64,000 nt of DNA from contig NZ_DASPLO010000043.1 in NCBI RefSeq assembly GCF_035627495.1, forward strand, positions 1 through 64,000, written 5' to 3'. Under the pieces are notes generated by a model. It was not told where the DNA came from. It worked only from the letters and a program-made list of their open reading frames with translations, and did no database searches. A program made the translations under genes and the position numbers. Source of the DNA: Methylocaldum sp035627495. GTDB lineage: Bacteria > Pseudomonadota > Gammaproteobacteria > Methylococcales > Methylococcaceae. The first letter of the stretch is position 1. The number at the start of each line of letters is the position of its first letter. Shown here in pieces: positions 18,322 through 28,276 of this stretch.

Positions 18322-19026
18322 TCAGCCGTGGCGTACGGCGGGCTCTCGGCCGCAGGCTTGGTTCGCCGGCAGCGCTCGGTCGATGTACTTCGGATAGGGC
18401 AGATTGAGTTCATTCATGATGGCGATGAACTCCTCCCGACTCTTGCCGCCACCCAAACGCGGATTTTTAGCTATCTCCTGCTTGATGCTCGATACCGTAT
18501 TGCCGTTATAGTCGTGGCCCGGATAGACCAAGGTATCGGGCGGCAGGGTGAACAGCTTGTTGGTGATACTGTCGTACAACCGCCCCGCGTCGCCCTGCTG
18601 AAAATCAGTACGGCCGCAACCGCCGATGAATAAAGCATCACCGGTAAAGACCCGGTCGCCGACGAGATAGCTCAAACAACCGTTGGTATGACCGGGCGTG
18701 TGCCGCACCTCGATTTCGATGTCGCCCACCTGAAGCAGAATGCCGTCGGTAACCAAAAGATCGGCGCACATGGCGCCCGCGTCGCGGTGCACCACGCCTT
18801 TACTGCCCAGCCACTCCCGCAAAAGCCCGGAGCCCGTGATGTGGTCGGCATGGACATGCGTTTCCATCGTGTAGAGCAACTTAAGATTCAGCTCTTTCAG
18901 CAAACTGATGTAATGCTCAACCTCCGTGGCGACCGGATCAATCAGCACCGCACGACGGGTGCGTTCGCAGCCGAGCAGATAGGTGTAGGTAAAGGTATCG
19001 GGTTCGAAAAGCTGTTTAAAGATCAT
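18322..19026 (-). CDS. pdo: Persulfide dioxygenase (ETHE1-like metallo-beta-lactamase fold)
   Basis: Oxidises glutathione persulfide to glutathione plus sulfite. 234 aa. The MBL metal motif is THVHADH (H57, H59, D61, H62), followed by HTPGHTNGCLSY, TGDALFIGGCGRTDFQQGDA and VYPGHDYNG, the ETHE1 pattern with a single Fe site. MIFKQLFEPDTFTYTYLLG is the normal N-terminus of the family, and AGGAG sits 8 nt upstream of ATG 19026. A longer reading frame to 19113 runs through the promoter and is not used. Divergent from the FisR-like activator and preceded by a sigma-54-type promoter at 19078. No SQR gene is present in the window. Confidence 0.9.
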   Translation of the reverse strand: MIFKQLFEPDTFTYTYLLGCERTRRAVLIDPVATEVEHYISLLKELNLKLLYTMETHVHADHITGSGLLREWLGSKGVVHRDAGAMCADLLVTDGILLQVGDIEIEVRHTPGHTNGCLSYLVGDRVFTGDALFIGGCGRTDFQQGDAGRLYDSITNKLFTLPPDTLVYPGHDYNGNTVSSIKQEIAKNPRLGGGKSREEFIAIMNELNLPYPKYIDRALPANQACGREPAVRHG

Positions 19027-19077
19027 CGCGTCTCTCCTCTGGATTAGCGACCCATCAAGACTGTTTGACTGATTAAT

Positions 19078-19093
19078 TACAAAGACCGTGCCT
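19078..19093 (-). promoter_or_regulatory. Sigma-54-type promoter of the persulfide dioxygenase gene
   Basis: On the minus strand AGGCACGGTCTTTGTA matches TGGCACG-N4-TTGCW at 14 of 16 scored positions: GGCACG is perfect, spacing exact, and the -12 box reads TTGT instead of TTGC. It lies about 52 nt upstream of ATG 19026 and points towards it. The divergent neighbour encodes a sigma-54 activator. Confidence 0.6.
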
Positions 19094-19260
19094 AAGCCGA
19101 GCTGCCCGCTCATGCCCGCGCTGCGCCTGGATTCTCGCCGAATTTCAAAGCTCCAATCGGTCCCGCTGCCTGTCTCAATGTTTCACGAAGCGTTTCGCGT
19201 GATACATTAACTGCAACAAGACCCATTATTCTGAAACGCACTGAAACCCTTTGTCCCCTT

Positions 19261-20610
<1,350 letters not shown>

Positions 20611-20733
20611 AGGACACCGGCCATGCGCCGCTCTAATTCGGCCTAATTTCGAATTGGACGGGTCATCGACCAAGCCCCCACCGACAAACCTCTTGTTTGG
20701 CCGGATTGGGCTGCGCCGGCCCGACCGCACAGT

Positions 20734-20739
20734 TATAAT
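20734..20739 (+). promoter_or_regulatory. Consensus -10 box upstream of argG
   Basis: A perfect TATAAT lies 34 bases before the argG start codon. No convincing -35 hexamer was found at 16-18 bp spacing, so the promoter assignment rests on the -10 alone. Confidence 0.35.
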
Positions 20740-20772
20740 TCGCTAGTTTTTTCGTTATTCAACAGGAACATC

Positions 20773-21999
20773 ATGTCCAACCAGAGTGTAAAAAAGGTCG
20801 CTCTCGCCTACTCCGGCGGGCTCGACACCTCCGTCATCCTTAAATGGCTGCAGGAGACCTACGGCTGTGAAGTCGTCACTTTCACCGCCGACATCGGCCA
20901 GGGCGAGGAATTGGAACCGGCGCGCGCCAAGGCACAGGCCCTCGGCATCAAGGAAATCTATATCGACGACCTCAAGGAGGAGTTCGCCCGGGATTTCGTG
21001 TTCCCGATGTTCCGCGCCAACGCGATTTATGAAGGCGAGTACCTGCTGGGCACGTCCATAGCCCGCCCATTGATCGCCAAGCGTCTTATCGAAATCACCA
21101 ACGAGACCGGGGCCGACGCCATCGCCCACGGCGCCACCGGCAAGGGCAACGATCAGGTTCGATTCGAATTGGGCGCTTACGCGCTGCGCCCCGACATCAA
21201 GATCATCGCGCCCTGGCGGGAATGGGATCTGAATTCGCGCGAGAAGCTCCTGGCCTATGCGGAACAACACGGCATTCCGATCGAAATGAAGCGTGGCAAG
21301 GCATCGCCCTATTCCATGGACGCCAATTTGCTGCACATCTCCTACGAAGGCGGCATTCTCGAAGATCCGTGGGCCGAGCCCGAGGAAGACATGTGGCGTT
21401 GGACCGTTTCGCCGGAAAAAGCAGCGGACAAACCGACCTATATCGAACTGACCTACGCGCGCGGCGACATCGTGGCCATCGACGGCGAACGGGTAACACC
21501 CGCTCAAGTCCTGGCGAAGCTCAATCAATTGGGCGGCGCGAACGGCGTCGGCCGTTTGGATATCGTGGAAAACCGTTATGTCGGCATGAAATCCCGGGGC
21601 TGCTACGAAACGCCGGGCGGCACCATCATGCTCAGAGCCCACCGCGCCATCGAATCCCTCACCTTGGATCGCGAAGTGGCGCATCTAAAAGACGAACTGA
21701 TGCCCCGCTACGCCAGCCTGATTTATAACGGCTACTGGTGGAGTCCGGAGCGTCTAATGCTGCAACAGCTGATCGATGCCTCGCAGACGGCGGTGAACGG
21801 CCAGGTCAGGGTGAAGCTTTACAAAGGCAACGTGACGATGGTCGGCCGCAAGTCCGACACCAACAGCCTGTTCGACATGAGCATCGCCACCTTCGAGGAC
21901 GATCGCGGCGCGTACAATCAAAAGGATGCGGAAGGATTCATCAAGCTCAACGCCTTGCGCATGCGAATTGCTGCAAAGAAAGGCTTGAAGTTCGTTTGA
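20773..21999 (+). CDS. argG: Argininosuccinate synthase
   Basis: Ligates citrulline and aspartate with ATP in arginine synthesis. 408 aa, normal length. The N-type ATP-pyrophosphatase P-loop ALAYSGGLDTSVILKWL is at the N-terminus. GATGKGNDQVRFELG (citrulline/aspartate site) and KRGKASPYSMDANLLHISYEGG follow. It is a single gene between two sigma-54 activator genes, closed by its own terminator. AACAGGAAC serves as ribosome binding region upstream of ATG 20773. Confidence 0.97.
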   Translation: MSNQSVKKVALAYSGGLDTSVILKWLQETYGCEVVTFTADIGQGEELEPARAKAQALGIKEIYIDDLKEEFARDFVFPMFRANAIYEGEYLLGTSIARPLIAKRLIEITNETGADAIAHGATGKGNDQVRFELGAYALRPDIKIIAPWREWDLNSREKLLAYAEQHGIPIEMKRGKASPYSMDANLLHISYEGGILEDPWAEPEEDMWRWTVSPEKAADKPTYIELTYARGDIVAIDGERVTPAQVLAKLNQLGGANGVGRLDIVENRYVGMKSRGCYETPGGTIMLRAHRAIESLTLDREVAHLKDELMPRYASLIYNGYWWSPERLMLQQLIDASQTAVNGQVRVKLYKGNVTMVGRKSDTNSLFDMSIATFEDDRGAYNQKDAEGFIKLNALRMRIAAKKGLKFV

Positions 22000-22005
22000 C
22001 GCAAA

Positions 22006-22034
22006 AAAGCCCGCGGTGGTTTGCCGCGGGCTTT
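22006..22034. terminator. Bidirectional rho-independent terminator between argG and the minus-strand activator gene
   Basis: AAAGCCCGCGG pairs perfectly with CCGCGGGCTTT around a 7-base loop. T-rich tracts lie on both sides when read in either direction, so it can serve argG and the convergent gene ending at 22089. Confidence 0.85.
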
Positions 22035-22088
22035 CATGTTTTTCAAGCGGGAGGCGGGAGACCGAAGCCACCCGTCAAGCCATTCTTT

Positions 22089-23030
22089 TTAGCTGATCCC
22101 GTACTTTTGCATACGATAAAGCAAGGTATCCCGGGAAATTCCCAAAAGCCGAGCCGAACGGCTGCGGTTGCCGTTGGTCCGCGACAAGGCCTGACGGATC
22201 AGGTCCATCTCGACCTTTTCCAGCTCGATACCCAATTCCGGCAAGTCGAACAGCGGTTTTTGCGACGGCGCCCGATTGACGATCTCCGGCGGCAAATTGC
22301 TTTCGTCGATGGTGCGGCCTGCGAGCAGGATGGATAGCCTTTCACACACGTTGCGAAGCTCTCTGACGTTGCCGGGCCAGGCATAACCGGTAAGCCGGCC
22401 TAGCGCCGCCTTGCTGAACGAAGCTTCCGGAAGCTTGTGCCCTTCGGCGAATCGCTTCATGAAGTGCTGCAGCAACAACTGGATATCGCCCATACGCTCG
22501 CGCAGCGGCGGGAGCTCCACCGGAACGACATTGAGACGGTAATAGAGATCCTTGCGAAACTCTCCCCTCGAAATCTTTTCCTGAAGGTTGGCGTTGGTTG
22601 CGGCGATGATGCGGACGTTCACGTTTAACGTGTGGGTTTCGCCGACCGGCTGAATCTCGCCGGTTTCGAGGAAGCGCAGGAGTTTAGCCTGGAGGGCTAT
22701 CGGCAGCGAATCCACTTCGTCCAGGAATACGGTGCCGCCGTCGGCGGCTTGAAGACGGCCAATCTGACCGCTCACTGCGCCGGTGAATGCGCCTTTGCGA
22801 TGGCCGAACAATTCCGATTCGGCCAGTGCCTCGGGGAGTGCGGCGCAATTCAGCGTGATAAAAGGCTTATTCGCACGCGGACTATGTTCTCTCAAAGCAT
22901 GCGCCAACACCTCCTTGCCGGTGCCGGTCTCTCCGACCACCAAAACGGTCACGTCGGTCGCGGCAATCATTCTGGCGCTGCGCAACAACGCCTCGAAATT
23001 TGGCGATTGGCCGATCAGCTTATTAAACAT
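22089..23030 (-). CDS. Sigma-54 activator lacking a receiver domain (PspF-like architecture)
   Basis: 313 aa consisting only of an AAA+ sigma-54 interaction domain and a Fis-type helix-turn-helix. GETGTGKE (Walker A), GAFTGAV (sigma-54 loop) and GGTVFLDEVD (Walker B) are intact. The C-terminus NGNRSRSARLLGISRDTLLY, then RMQKYG, is the DNA-binding helix pair. No sensory or receiver domain precedes the AAA+ core, which starts at residue 4. Activity must therefore be controlled by another protein or be constitutive. It follows a membrane protein gene by 19 nt in an apparent operon. Confidence 0.9.
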   Translation of the reverse strand: MFNKLIGQSPNFEALLRSARMIAATDVTVLVVGETGTGKEVLAHALREHSPRANKPFITLNCAALPEALAESELFGHRKGAFTGAVSGQIGRLQAADGGTVFLDEVDSLPIALQAKLLRFLETGEIQPVGETHTLNVNVRIIAATNANLQEKISRGEFRKDLYYRLNVVPVELPPLRERMGDIQLLLQHFMKRFAEGHKLPEASFSKAALGRLTGYAWPGNVRELRNVCERLSILLAGRTIDESNLPPEIVNRAPSQKPLFDLPELGIELEKVEMDLIRQALSRTNGNRSRSARLLGISRDTLLYRMQKYGIS

Positions 23031-23049
23031 AATCTCACCCTCCTCGTTT

Positions 23050-23775
23050 TTAGGAACCTATCGTATGCCGAACCATCGGGTTGAGCCAAGGGAACGCCGC
23101 CAATAGGGCCAAAGCGATCAGGGTGATCCCTGCCGCCTGGCGAAATTTCTTCATATTGGATAACCGCACCATCCAAGAGGTCATTATACCGACGCCCATG
23201 ACAGCGGGCAAAGTTCCCACACCGAACGCCAACATGGTGAAGGTGCTGCGCACGACGTCACCGGTCGTCGCGGCGAGCGCCAATGCCGTATAGACCAGCC
23301 CGCACGGCAGCCAGCCCCAAATCATGCCGAAGACGAAAGCCTTGGGCAACGTCTCCACCGGAATCAGGCGCCGGCCGTAAGGCTCGATCCTCTTCCAAAT
23401 GAGCCCCCCGGCCTTCTCGATGTAGGCGAACCGCGGAAACCAGCCGGCGATGTGCAGACCCGCCCCGGCCATGATCAATGCCGACACGATCTGGAGGATA
23501 CGATGCCCATGCCCTTCTCCGAGCGGCATACTAAGGACATGATGGGCTACGCCGGCAAGCAGCCCGCCCAGCGAATAGCTGGCTATGCGCCCCAAGTTAT
23601 AGCTGAAGACGAAGGGCACGAGCAGGGCCTTTTGCTCCCGAATTTCTCGCCTTAGACTCAGGGTCAGCGAACCGATGATGGAGCCGCACATGCCCAGGCA
23701 ATGCAGGGCGCTGAAAAGCCCCATCAGCAGAGCAACGAAATAGGATGTGCTGAACGCAGTATCGAGATGATGCAT
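23050..23775 (-). CDS. DsbD_2/TauE-like polytopic membrane protein (cytochrome oxidase-associated type)
   Basis: 241 aa with six predicted helices. The paired motifs LHCLGMCGSI in helix 1 and WGWLPCGLVYTAL in the middle are those of the DsbD_2 (UreH-like) family. This family is usually encoded near cbb3 oxidase or copper-delivery genes, where conserved cysteines may handle copper or reductant. Here it lies directly upstream of a sigma-54 activator gene and no oxidase gene is in view. Function is an inference from family context. Confidence 0.8.
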   Translation of the reverse strand: MHHLDTAFSTSYFVALLMGLFSALHCLGMCGSIIGSLTLSLRREIREQKALLVPFVFSYNLGRIASYSLGGLLAGVAHHVLSMPLGEGHGHRILQIVSALIMAGAGLHIAGWFPRFAYIEKAGGLIWKRIEPYGRRLIPVETLPKAFVFGMIWGWLPCGLVYTALALAATTGDVVRSTFTMLAFGVGTLPAVMGVGIMTSWMVRLSNMKKFRQAAGITLIALALLAAFPWLNPMVRHTIGS

Positions 23776-23965
23776 AAGGGGGCGAACGATAGCATAAAAG
23801 CTTGCGGATACGACAGATTAGGTTTAGACGATAAGCTGACCCCGACTAAGGACTCGGCGGCACATCCCGGACGACCTTGGTTCGAGCGATGCTCAGCCTA
23901 ACCGGAGGGAGCGAATCGGCAGTTTTGCCGGTCAGACTAAGAACCGTTATTGCTGGAGAAATTCC

Positions 23966-24541
23966 GTGAAATTGCTTTTTGCTGCTCTTTGTATTCTTTT
24001 CGCGAGCCTGGAATCTGCAGGGGCGACGACCCTTTATCGCTGGACAGATAACTCGGGCACCGTCCGCTACGGCAATCACCCGCCCGCAGGCATGAATGCG
24101 GCACCGGCCGAGGACGTGCAGCAAGATCTTTATAAAGGTCCGATCGATGCAGTCTGCCGCACTCTAGCCAAGGAACACCTAGGCCGGATTGATCGGGAAA
24201 TGGCACGGATAAAGTCGATACCGGCCGGTTTGGGACCGGAATACGAGTTCACGCCTGCCGCCAAGCAAGAGTTGATTCTAGATCTGCTCGCCCATCGAGC
24301 GGCCTTGCTGAGCGGCAGGAAGGCGTCCGAATTCCGATCTCCGAGCGGACAGGAAATGGAGCGGTTGAAGGAAAAATACCAGCAGGAGAAGGCCCGTTTG
24401 CAGAAAACCGTAGAATCAAAGGACGAGACGATCCACGATCAGCGAAGCGAGCTGGAGCGGGAGCGCCGGGAGGCCGAAACCGCACGACATTTCATTTATC
24501 ATCGGCCTCCAATCGTGGTCCCCCAGATCATCAAGCGTTAG
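23966..24541 (+). CDS. DUF4124 domain exported protein with C-terminal coiled coil
   Basis: 191 aa. A GTG start (GGAG 9 nt upstream) opens a signal peptide (KLLFAALCILFASLESAGA). DUF4124 follows (TTLYRWTDNSGTVRYGNHPP), a small periplasmic beta module common in gammaproteobacteria. A charged, helical stretch (about 125-175) is rich in E, K and R and likely forms a coiled coil. The last 11 nt overlap the convergent pyrF gene. Function unknown. Confidence 0.82.
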   Translation: MKLLFAALCILFASLESAGATTLYRWTDNSGTVRYGNHPPAGMNAAPAEDVQQDLYKGPIDAVCRTLAKEHLGRIDREMARIKSIPAGLGPEYEFTPAAKQELILDLLAHRAALLSGRKASEFRSPSGQEMERLKEKYQQEKARLQKTVESKDETIHDQRSELERERREAETARHFIYHRPPIVVPQIIKR

Positions 24542-25268
24542 CAGCGGCCTTAAAAACAGCTTCAATCTGCGCCTGCGCCCGTTCCGCCGCCGCGCGAGGG
24601 TTTTCCGCATCCCGGATGGGCCGGCCCACGACGATGTAATCGGCGCCATTCAAAAAGGCTTGCTCGACCGTCACGACCCGCTTCTGGTCGTCCGTCGGAC
24701 GGTTTTCGACCGGACGAATGCCGGGCGAAATCACCAGCAGCTTATTGTCGACTTCCTGCCGCAGTAAAGGGACTTCGAGGCCCGACGAAATCACGCCATC
24801 GCAACCCAGAGCCAAGGCACGCCTGGCACGGGAGAGTACCAAACGCTGCACGTTGCATTCGAAGCCGAGATCGTTGAGGTCGCCTTGATCGAGGCTGGTC
24901 AACACCGTGACCGCCAAGATCTTGAGATTGCCCTTGGCTTTCGCGGCGGCCTCCATGATCGCGTCGTTGCCGTGCACGGTGGCGAACTCCACGCCGTGGC
25001 TGCTCAGGGCTCGTACCGCCCGCGCAACCGTTTCCGGCACGTCGAAAAACTTGAGGTCGGCAAAGATCTTTTTACCCCGCTTTTGCAGCCATTCGATCAT
25101 TTCGAAGTAATCGCCGGCCATGAACAGCTCCAGACCGATTTTGTAGAAACTCACCGAGTCGCCCAAGCGTTCGACCAGGCTCTTGGCTTCGGACACGCTC
25201 GGCAGGTCCAGAGCCATAATGAGGCGGTCTTGGGAAGGTATGGGTTTCTTTGAAAGAGTATCGGTCAT
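24531..25268 (-). CDS. pyrF: Orotidine 5'-phosphate decarboxylase
   Basis: Last step of UMP synthesis. 245 aa. The catalytic Asp-Lys-x-x-Asp array is in FADLKFFDVPETV. LIMALDLPS at the start and VISPGIRP plus DYIVVGRPI (phosphate gripper) near the end are diagnostic. ATG at 25268 is chosen; the frame continues upstream for 73 codons without family similarity. It is convergent with the DUF4124 gene and divergent from the AEC transporter. Confidence 0.96.
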   Translation of the reverse strand: MTDTLSKKPIPSQDRLIMALDLPSVSEAKSLVERLGDSVSFYKIGLELFMAGDYFEMIEWLQKRGKKIFADLKFFDVPETVARAVRALSSHGVEFATVHGNDAIMEAAAKAKGNLKILAVTVLTSLDQGDLNDLGFECNVQRLVLSRARRALALGCDGVISSGLEVPLLRQEVDNKLLVISPGIRPVENRPTDDQKRVVTVEQAFLNGADYIVVGRPIRDAENPRAAAERAQAQIEAVFKAAANA

Positions 25269-25364
25269 GGCTATTCCTCTATTTTCCGGTCGTTCGACCG
25301 TTGTAATCTCGGTGTCGGCACTGCGGTTGTTAGAATAACGCCTCCGCAAATCAAGGAGTCGTGA

Positions 25365-26300
25365 ATGGTTTCCGTGCTGATGCAGATGGCCGTGTTGATC
25401 TTGTGCGGCGCAATGTGGCGCATTATACGGCCTGGCGGGCTGGATGCCGATCAAACTCGCTTGGTGCTGACCACGGTGGTGTTCCATCTTCTGCTGCCGG
25501 CACTGGTGCTTTCCGTGCTGTGGACGGCAGATTTGGGTATCGAGACCTTGAAGATTTCGCTGTTCGGCGGAGGGATCATTCTGTTCGGCGCCGCCATTAC
25601 CTGGCTGGCCGCCCGTCTCGTCAAGCTAACTCCGGAACGCTTGGGCGCAGCGATGCTGGGCATAGCCTTCTCGAACGTGACCTATATGGGACTTCCCGTG
25701 CTGGAGCAAACCTTCGGCCCTTGGGCGCGTACCATTGTCGTTCAAATCGATTTGTTCGCATCCATGCCGCTGGTTTTCACCCTCGGTATCCTGATCGCCC
25801 GGCATTACGGCACAGCGAATTCGGAAAGCGATTCGATGCTCCGATCGCTGCTGCTCAATCCGCCGCTCTGGGCTGCGACGGCTGCGCTAAGCCTGAATTT
25901 CGCCGGAGTGGCGCAACCCGCCTGGATGGAACGATTTCTGACGGGTCTATCCGCGGCCGTTGTGCCGCTCATGCTGATTTCCCTCGGACTCGGCTTGCGC
26001 TGGAATTCCTGGCACAGTCGTAATCTGCCGCTCGCATTGGTCGTCGTGGCGTTCAAAATGGCTGCGATGCCTTTGTTCGGCCTGGGCTTGGGACTCGCTT
26101 TGGGATTTAAAGGCGATACCTTGACCGCACTGGTACTGGAGGCTGCCATGCCGAGCATGCTGCTTGGCGTCGTTTACTGCGACCGCTACCGGCTCGATAC
26201 CTCGTTTTACGCCTTGGCAGTCTCGCTGACAACGCTTTTCGCCATGTTCTCCCTGCCGTTCTGGCATCATCGGTTGGCAGCGATCCATTCCGGACATTGA
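25365..26300 (+). CDS. AEC-family (auxin efflux carrier-like) transporter
   Basis: 311-aa membrane protein with about ten helices in the two-fold repeat of the AEC family. Motifs include GGLDADQTRLVLTTVVFHLL near the N-terminus, the mid-protein GIAFSNVTYMGLPVLEQTFG and the C-terminal EAAMPSMLLGVVY. Bacterial AEC proteins carry small organic anions such as malate; the substrate here is unknown. Its stop overlaps the possible TTG start of the CinA gene, so the two are likely co-transcribed. Confidence 0.88.
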   Translation: MVSVLMQMAVLILCGAMWRIIRPGGLDADQTRLVLTTVVFHLLLPALVLSVLWTADLGIETLKISLFGGGIILFGAAITWLAARLVKLTPERLGAAMLGIAFSNVTYMGLPVLEQTFGPWARTIVVQIDLFASMPLVFTLGILIARHYGTANSESDSMLRSLLLNPPLWAATAALSLNFAGVAQPAWMERFLTGLSAAVVPLMLISLGLGLRWNSWHSRNLPLALVVVAFKMAAMPLFGLGLGLALGFKGDTLTALVLEAAMPSMLLGVVYCDRYRLDTSFYALAVSLTTLFAMFSLPFWHHRLAAIHSGH

Positions 26301-26302
26301 GC

Positions 26303-27541
26303 ATGCAAAGACCTGTCGCAGAAATCTTCTCGCAAGGTGATGAAGTCGTTACCGGCGAAATTGCCGATACCAATGCGGCCTGGCTGGGACGAGAATTAAC
26401 AGACCTGGGCTTCGATGTAGCGCGGCACACTACCGTGGGCGATTGTTTGGAGGCGCTGGTTGCCGCGTTCCGGGAGGTTGCCGGGCGTGCCGATCTATGC
26501 CTCTGCACCGGCGGATTGGGACCGACTTGCGACGATCTCACCGCCGAAGCGGTGGGCCGGGCTTTCGGTCTGCCGCTCGAACTGGACGAAAACGCGCTGG
26601 CTCAGGTCGAAGCTTATTTCACGCGGCTCGGACGCGCTATGCCTGAGGTCAACAAGAAGCAGGCCCTCCTCCCCGGCGGATCGGAACGGCTCGACAATCT
26701 GTGGGGCACCGCTCCCGGCTTTGCCTTGCAGGCCGGTCGCTGCCGCTTTGTCTTCATGCCCGGCGTGCCCGGCGAGATGAAGGCGATGTTCTTGCGCTGG
26801 GTTAAACCGGATTTGCGCCGGCGTTTCCGATTGTTTCCGGCTCGGTTGGTGATACTGAATACCGTGGGTATGGGTGAATCGGCCCTACAGGAGCGGCTCG
26901 ATCGCGTCGTTTTGCCGCTCGAGGTGAAGCTCGGCTTTCGAGCCGAAGGGCCGGAAAACCGGGTCAAGCTGCTCTCTCCGGCGAATTTCCCGGAGGCTGA
27001 ACTCCACGAAGTCGTCAAACACGCCGCCGACACGATCGGCGATGCGGTATTTTCGATCGGGAGCTCCGACAAACCGGCAAGCGACCTGGCTTCGGTGGTG
27101 GGTCGCGAACTCGCCGCGCGCCGGTCGACGCTCTATGCCGTCGAAACCCTGAGCGGAGGCAAACTGGCGAACCGCTGCGCCGGCGAGCCGTGGTTTCTCG
27201 GCGCGGCCGTCATCCCGGACTCGGCGGGCTTCTGCCGATATTTCGGCATACAGCCGTCCGACGATTTTGCTCAGGGTGCAATCGAGATTGTCCCGCGGCT
27301 ACGGGAGGAGGAATGCGCGGATTATGTGCTGGTCCAAGTCGCCCGTTGCGATCGGGATATGCTCCTCGACGAAGCCGGAACGGTCGAAGTCCGTTTCGTC
27401 CTTGCAGCACCGGACGGCATTTGGCAGCAAACCCGACTTATCGGTGGCGATATCGAGCGCAAACAATCCACCGCCGCGGCTCTCAGCCTCGATCTCTTAC
27501 GCCGGTACTTCCTGAAAAAGCCAGGTCTCCAGCCCCTGTAA
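26303..27541 (+). CDS. cinA: CinA-family protein: MoCF-like domain plus degenerate amidase domain
   Basis: About 412 aa. The N-terminal half is the COG1058 molybdopterin-binding-like domain (EIFSQGDEVVTGEIADTNAA, CTGGLGPTCDDLTAEA, FMPGVPGEMKAMF), a pyrophosphatase acting on NAD-derived or ADP-ribose substrates. The C-terminal half aligns with the PncC nicotinamide-nucleotide amidase. However, the AESCTGG nucleophile motif reads VETLSGG, so the catalytic Ser is replaced by Thr, and the downstream VAYSN-type region is also altered. The amidase is probably inactive. ATG 26303 is chosen; TTG 26297 is the alternative. Confidence 0.85.
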   Translation: MQRPVAEIFSQGDEVVTGEIADTNAAWLGRELTDLGFDVARHTTVGDCLEALVAAFREVAGRADLCLCTGGLGPTCDDLTAEAVGRAFGLPLELDENALAQVEAYFTRLGRAMPEVNKKQALLPGGSERLDNLWGTAPGFALQAGRCRFVFMPGVPGEMKAMFLRWVKPDLRRRFRLFPARLVILNTVGMGESALQERLDRVVLPLEVKLGFRAEGPENRVKLLSPANFPEAELHEVVKHAADTIGDAVFSIGSSDKPASDLASVVGRELAARRSTLYAVETLSGGKLANRCAGEPWFLGAAVIPDSAGFCRYFGIQPSDDFAQGAIEIVPRLREEECADYVLVQVARCDRDMLLDEAGTVEVRFVLAAPDGIWQQTRLIGGDIERKQSTAAALSLDLLRRYFLKKPGLQPL

Positions 27542-27563
27542 GGTGCGCTGAAAGCGCGCCATC

Positions 27564-28013
27564 TCAAGCACCGATCGCTCGTCGCTCGGTCAGCAATCGG
27601 TTCAACACGGTGCGATTTTTAAGAAGATCCGCCAACGTATAGCGATTTAGAACTTCTTGAAATGCCAAGGCCGCTTCCTGGAGTACCTTTTTCAGGGTGC
27701 ATCCCGGAATGATTCGGCACGCACTGTGTCCGGGGTCGAAGCACTCCACAATGTGGAAGTTGCTCTCCATGAGGCGTACGACTTCGCCGATATTGACCTC
27801 CTCGGGAGGACGTCCGAGTTCTATTCCTCCATGCTTTCCACGCGTGCTCCTGACATAGCCCTTTGCGGAAAGCTCCTGCACGACCTTCATCAAATGGTTG
27901 TGAGACATATCGAACACGGCGGCGACCTCGGCGATGGTCACCATGCGGTCGGTGTGTATGCCGACATACATCAGCACTCTTAAAGCGTAATCGGTGTAAC
28001 GGGTCAGCTGCAT
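27564..28013 (-). CDS. nsrR: NsrR, nitric-oxide-sensing Rrf2 repressor
   Basis: 149-aa Rrf2-family protein. The winged helix (TRYTDYALRVLMYVG, IAEVAAVFDMSHNHLMKVVQ, GYVRSTRGKHGGIELGRPP) is followed by the iron-sulfur cysteines C91, C99 and C105 in VECFDPGHSACRIIPGC. This is the NsrR signature rather than IscR. NO reacts with its 4Fe-4S cluster and releases DNA. It is divergent from the multicopper oxidase operon, and two matching operators lie in the shared intergenic region. Confidence 0.92.
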   Translation of the reverse strand: MQLTRYTDYALRVLMYVGIHTDRMVTIAEVAAVFDMSHNHLMKVVQELSAKGYVRSTRGKHGGIELGRPPEEVNIGEVVRLMESNFHIVECFDPGHSACRIIPGCTLKKVLQEAALAFQEVLNRYTLADLLKNRTVLNRLLTERRAIGA

Positions 28014-28139
28014 TTAGCACCTCGAATGGACGGTTAGGGCAGTTTTACGACATCAATCGGCTTTGAGGCAAATACAGCAACAAAGTATCGACTCAAAATT
28101 TTATTGACTTTTTTAGTCATGCCGCCTTGAAATATAAAC

Positions 28140-28156
28140 ATGCATATGAGATACAC
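28140..28156. promoter_or_regulatory. NsrR operator 1
   Basis: ATGCAT-N5-ATACAC, one base from the ATGYAT-N5-ATRCAT core of the NsrR consensus. It overlaps plausible -10 sequences downstream of TTGAAA (28127-28132), where a repressor would block RNA polymerase. Confidence 0.6.
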
Positions 28157-28169
28157 TAGAACCGTAATC

Positions 28170-28186
28170 ATGCATCTCTTATGCAT
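28170..28186. promoter_or_regulatory. NsrR operator 2
   Basis: ATGCATCTCTTATGCAT has two perfect ATGCAT half-sites at the exact 5-base spacing of the NsrR consensus. It lies 84 bp upstream of the oxidase gene ribosome binding site. Confidence 0.72.
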
Positions 28187-28276
28187 GTTATAGAAGATGT
28201 CATCGAAGAAACATCTATTTTTCAACCGGCATTCAGTCCTTGAGGCGGACTGAAACCCTTCTTTAGGAGTGTGACC

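Noticed and set aside
28271..28276. GTG start for the two-domain oxidase
   Set aside because: Only one base separates it from AGGAG; ATG 28277 has normal spacing.
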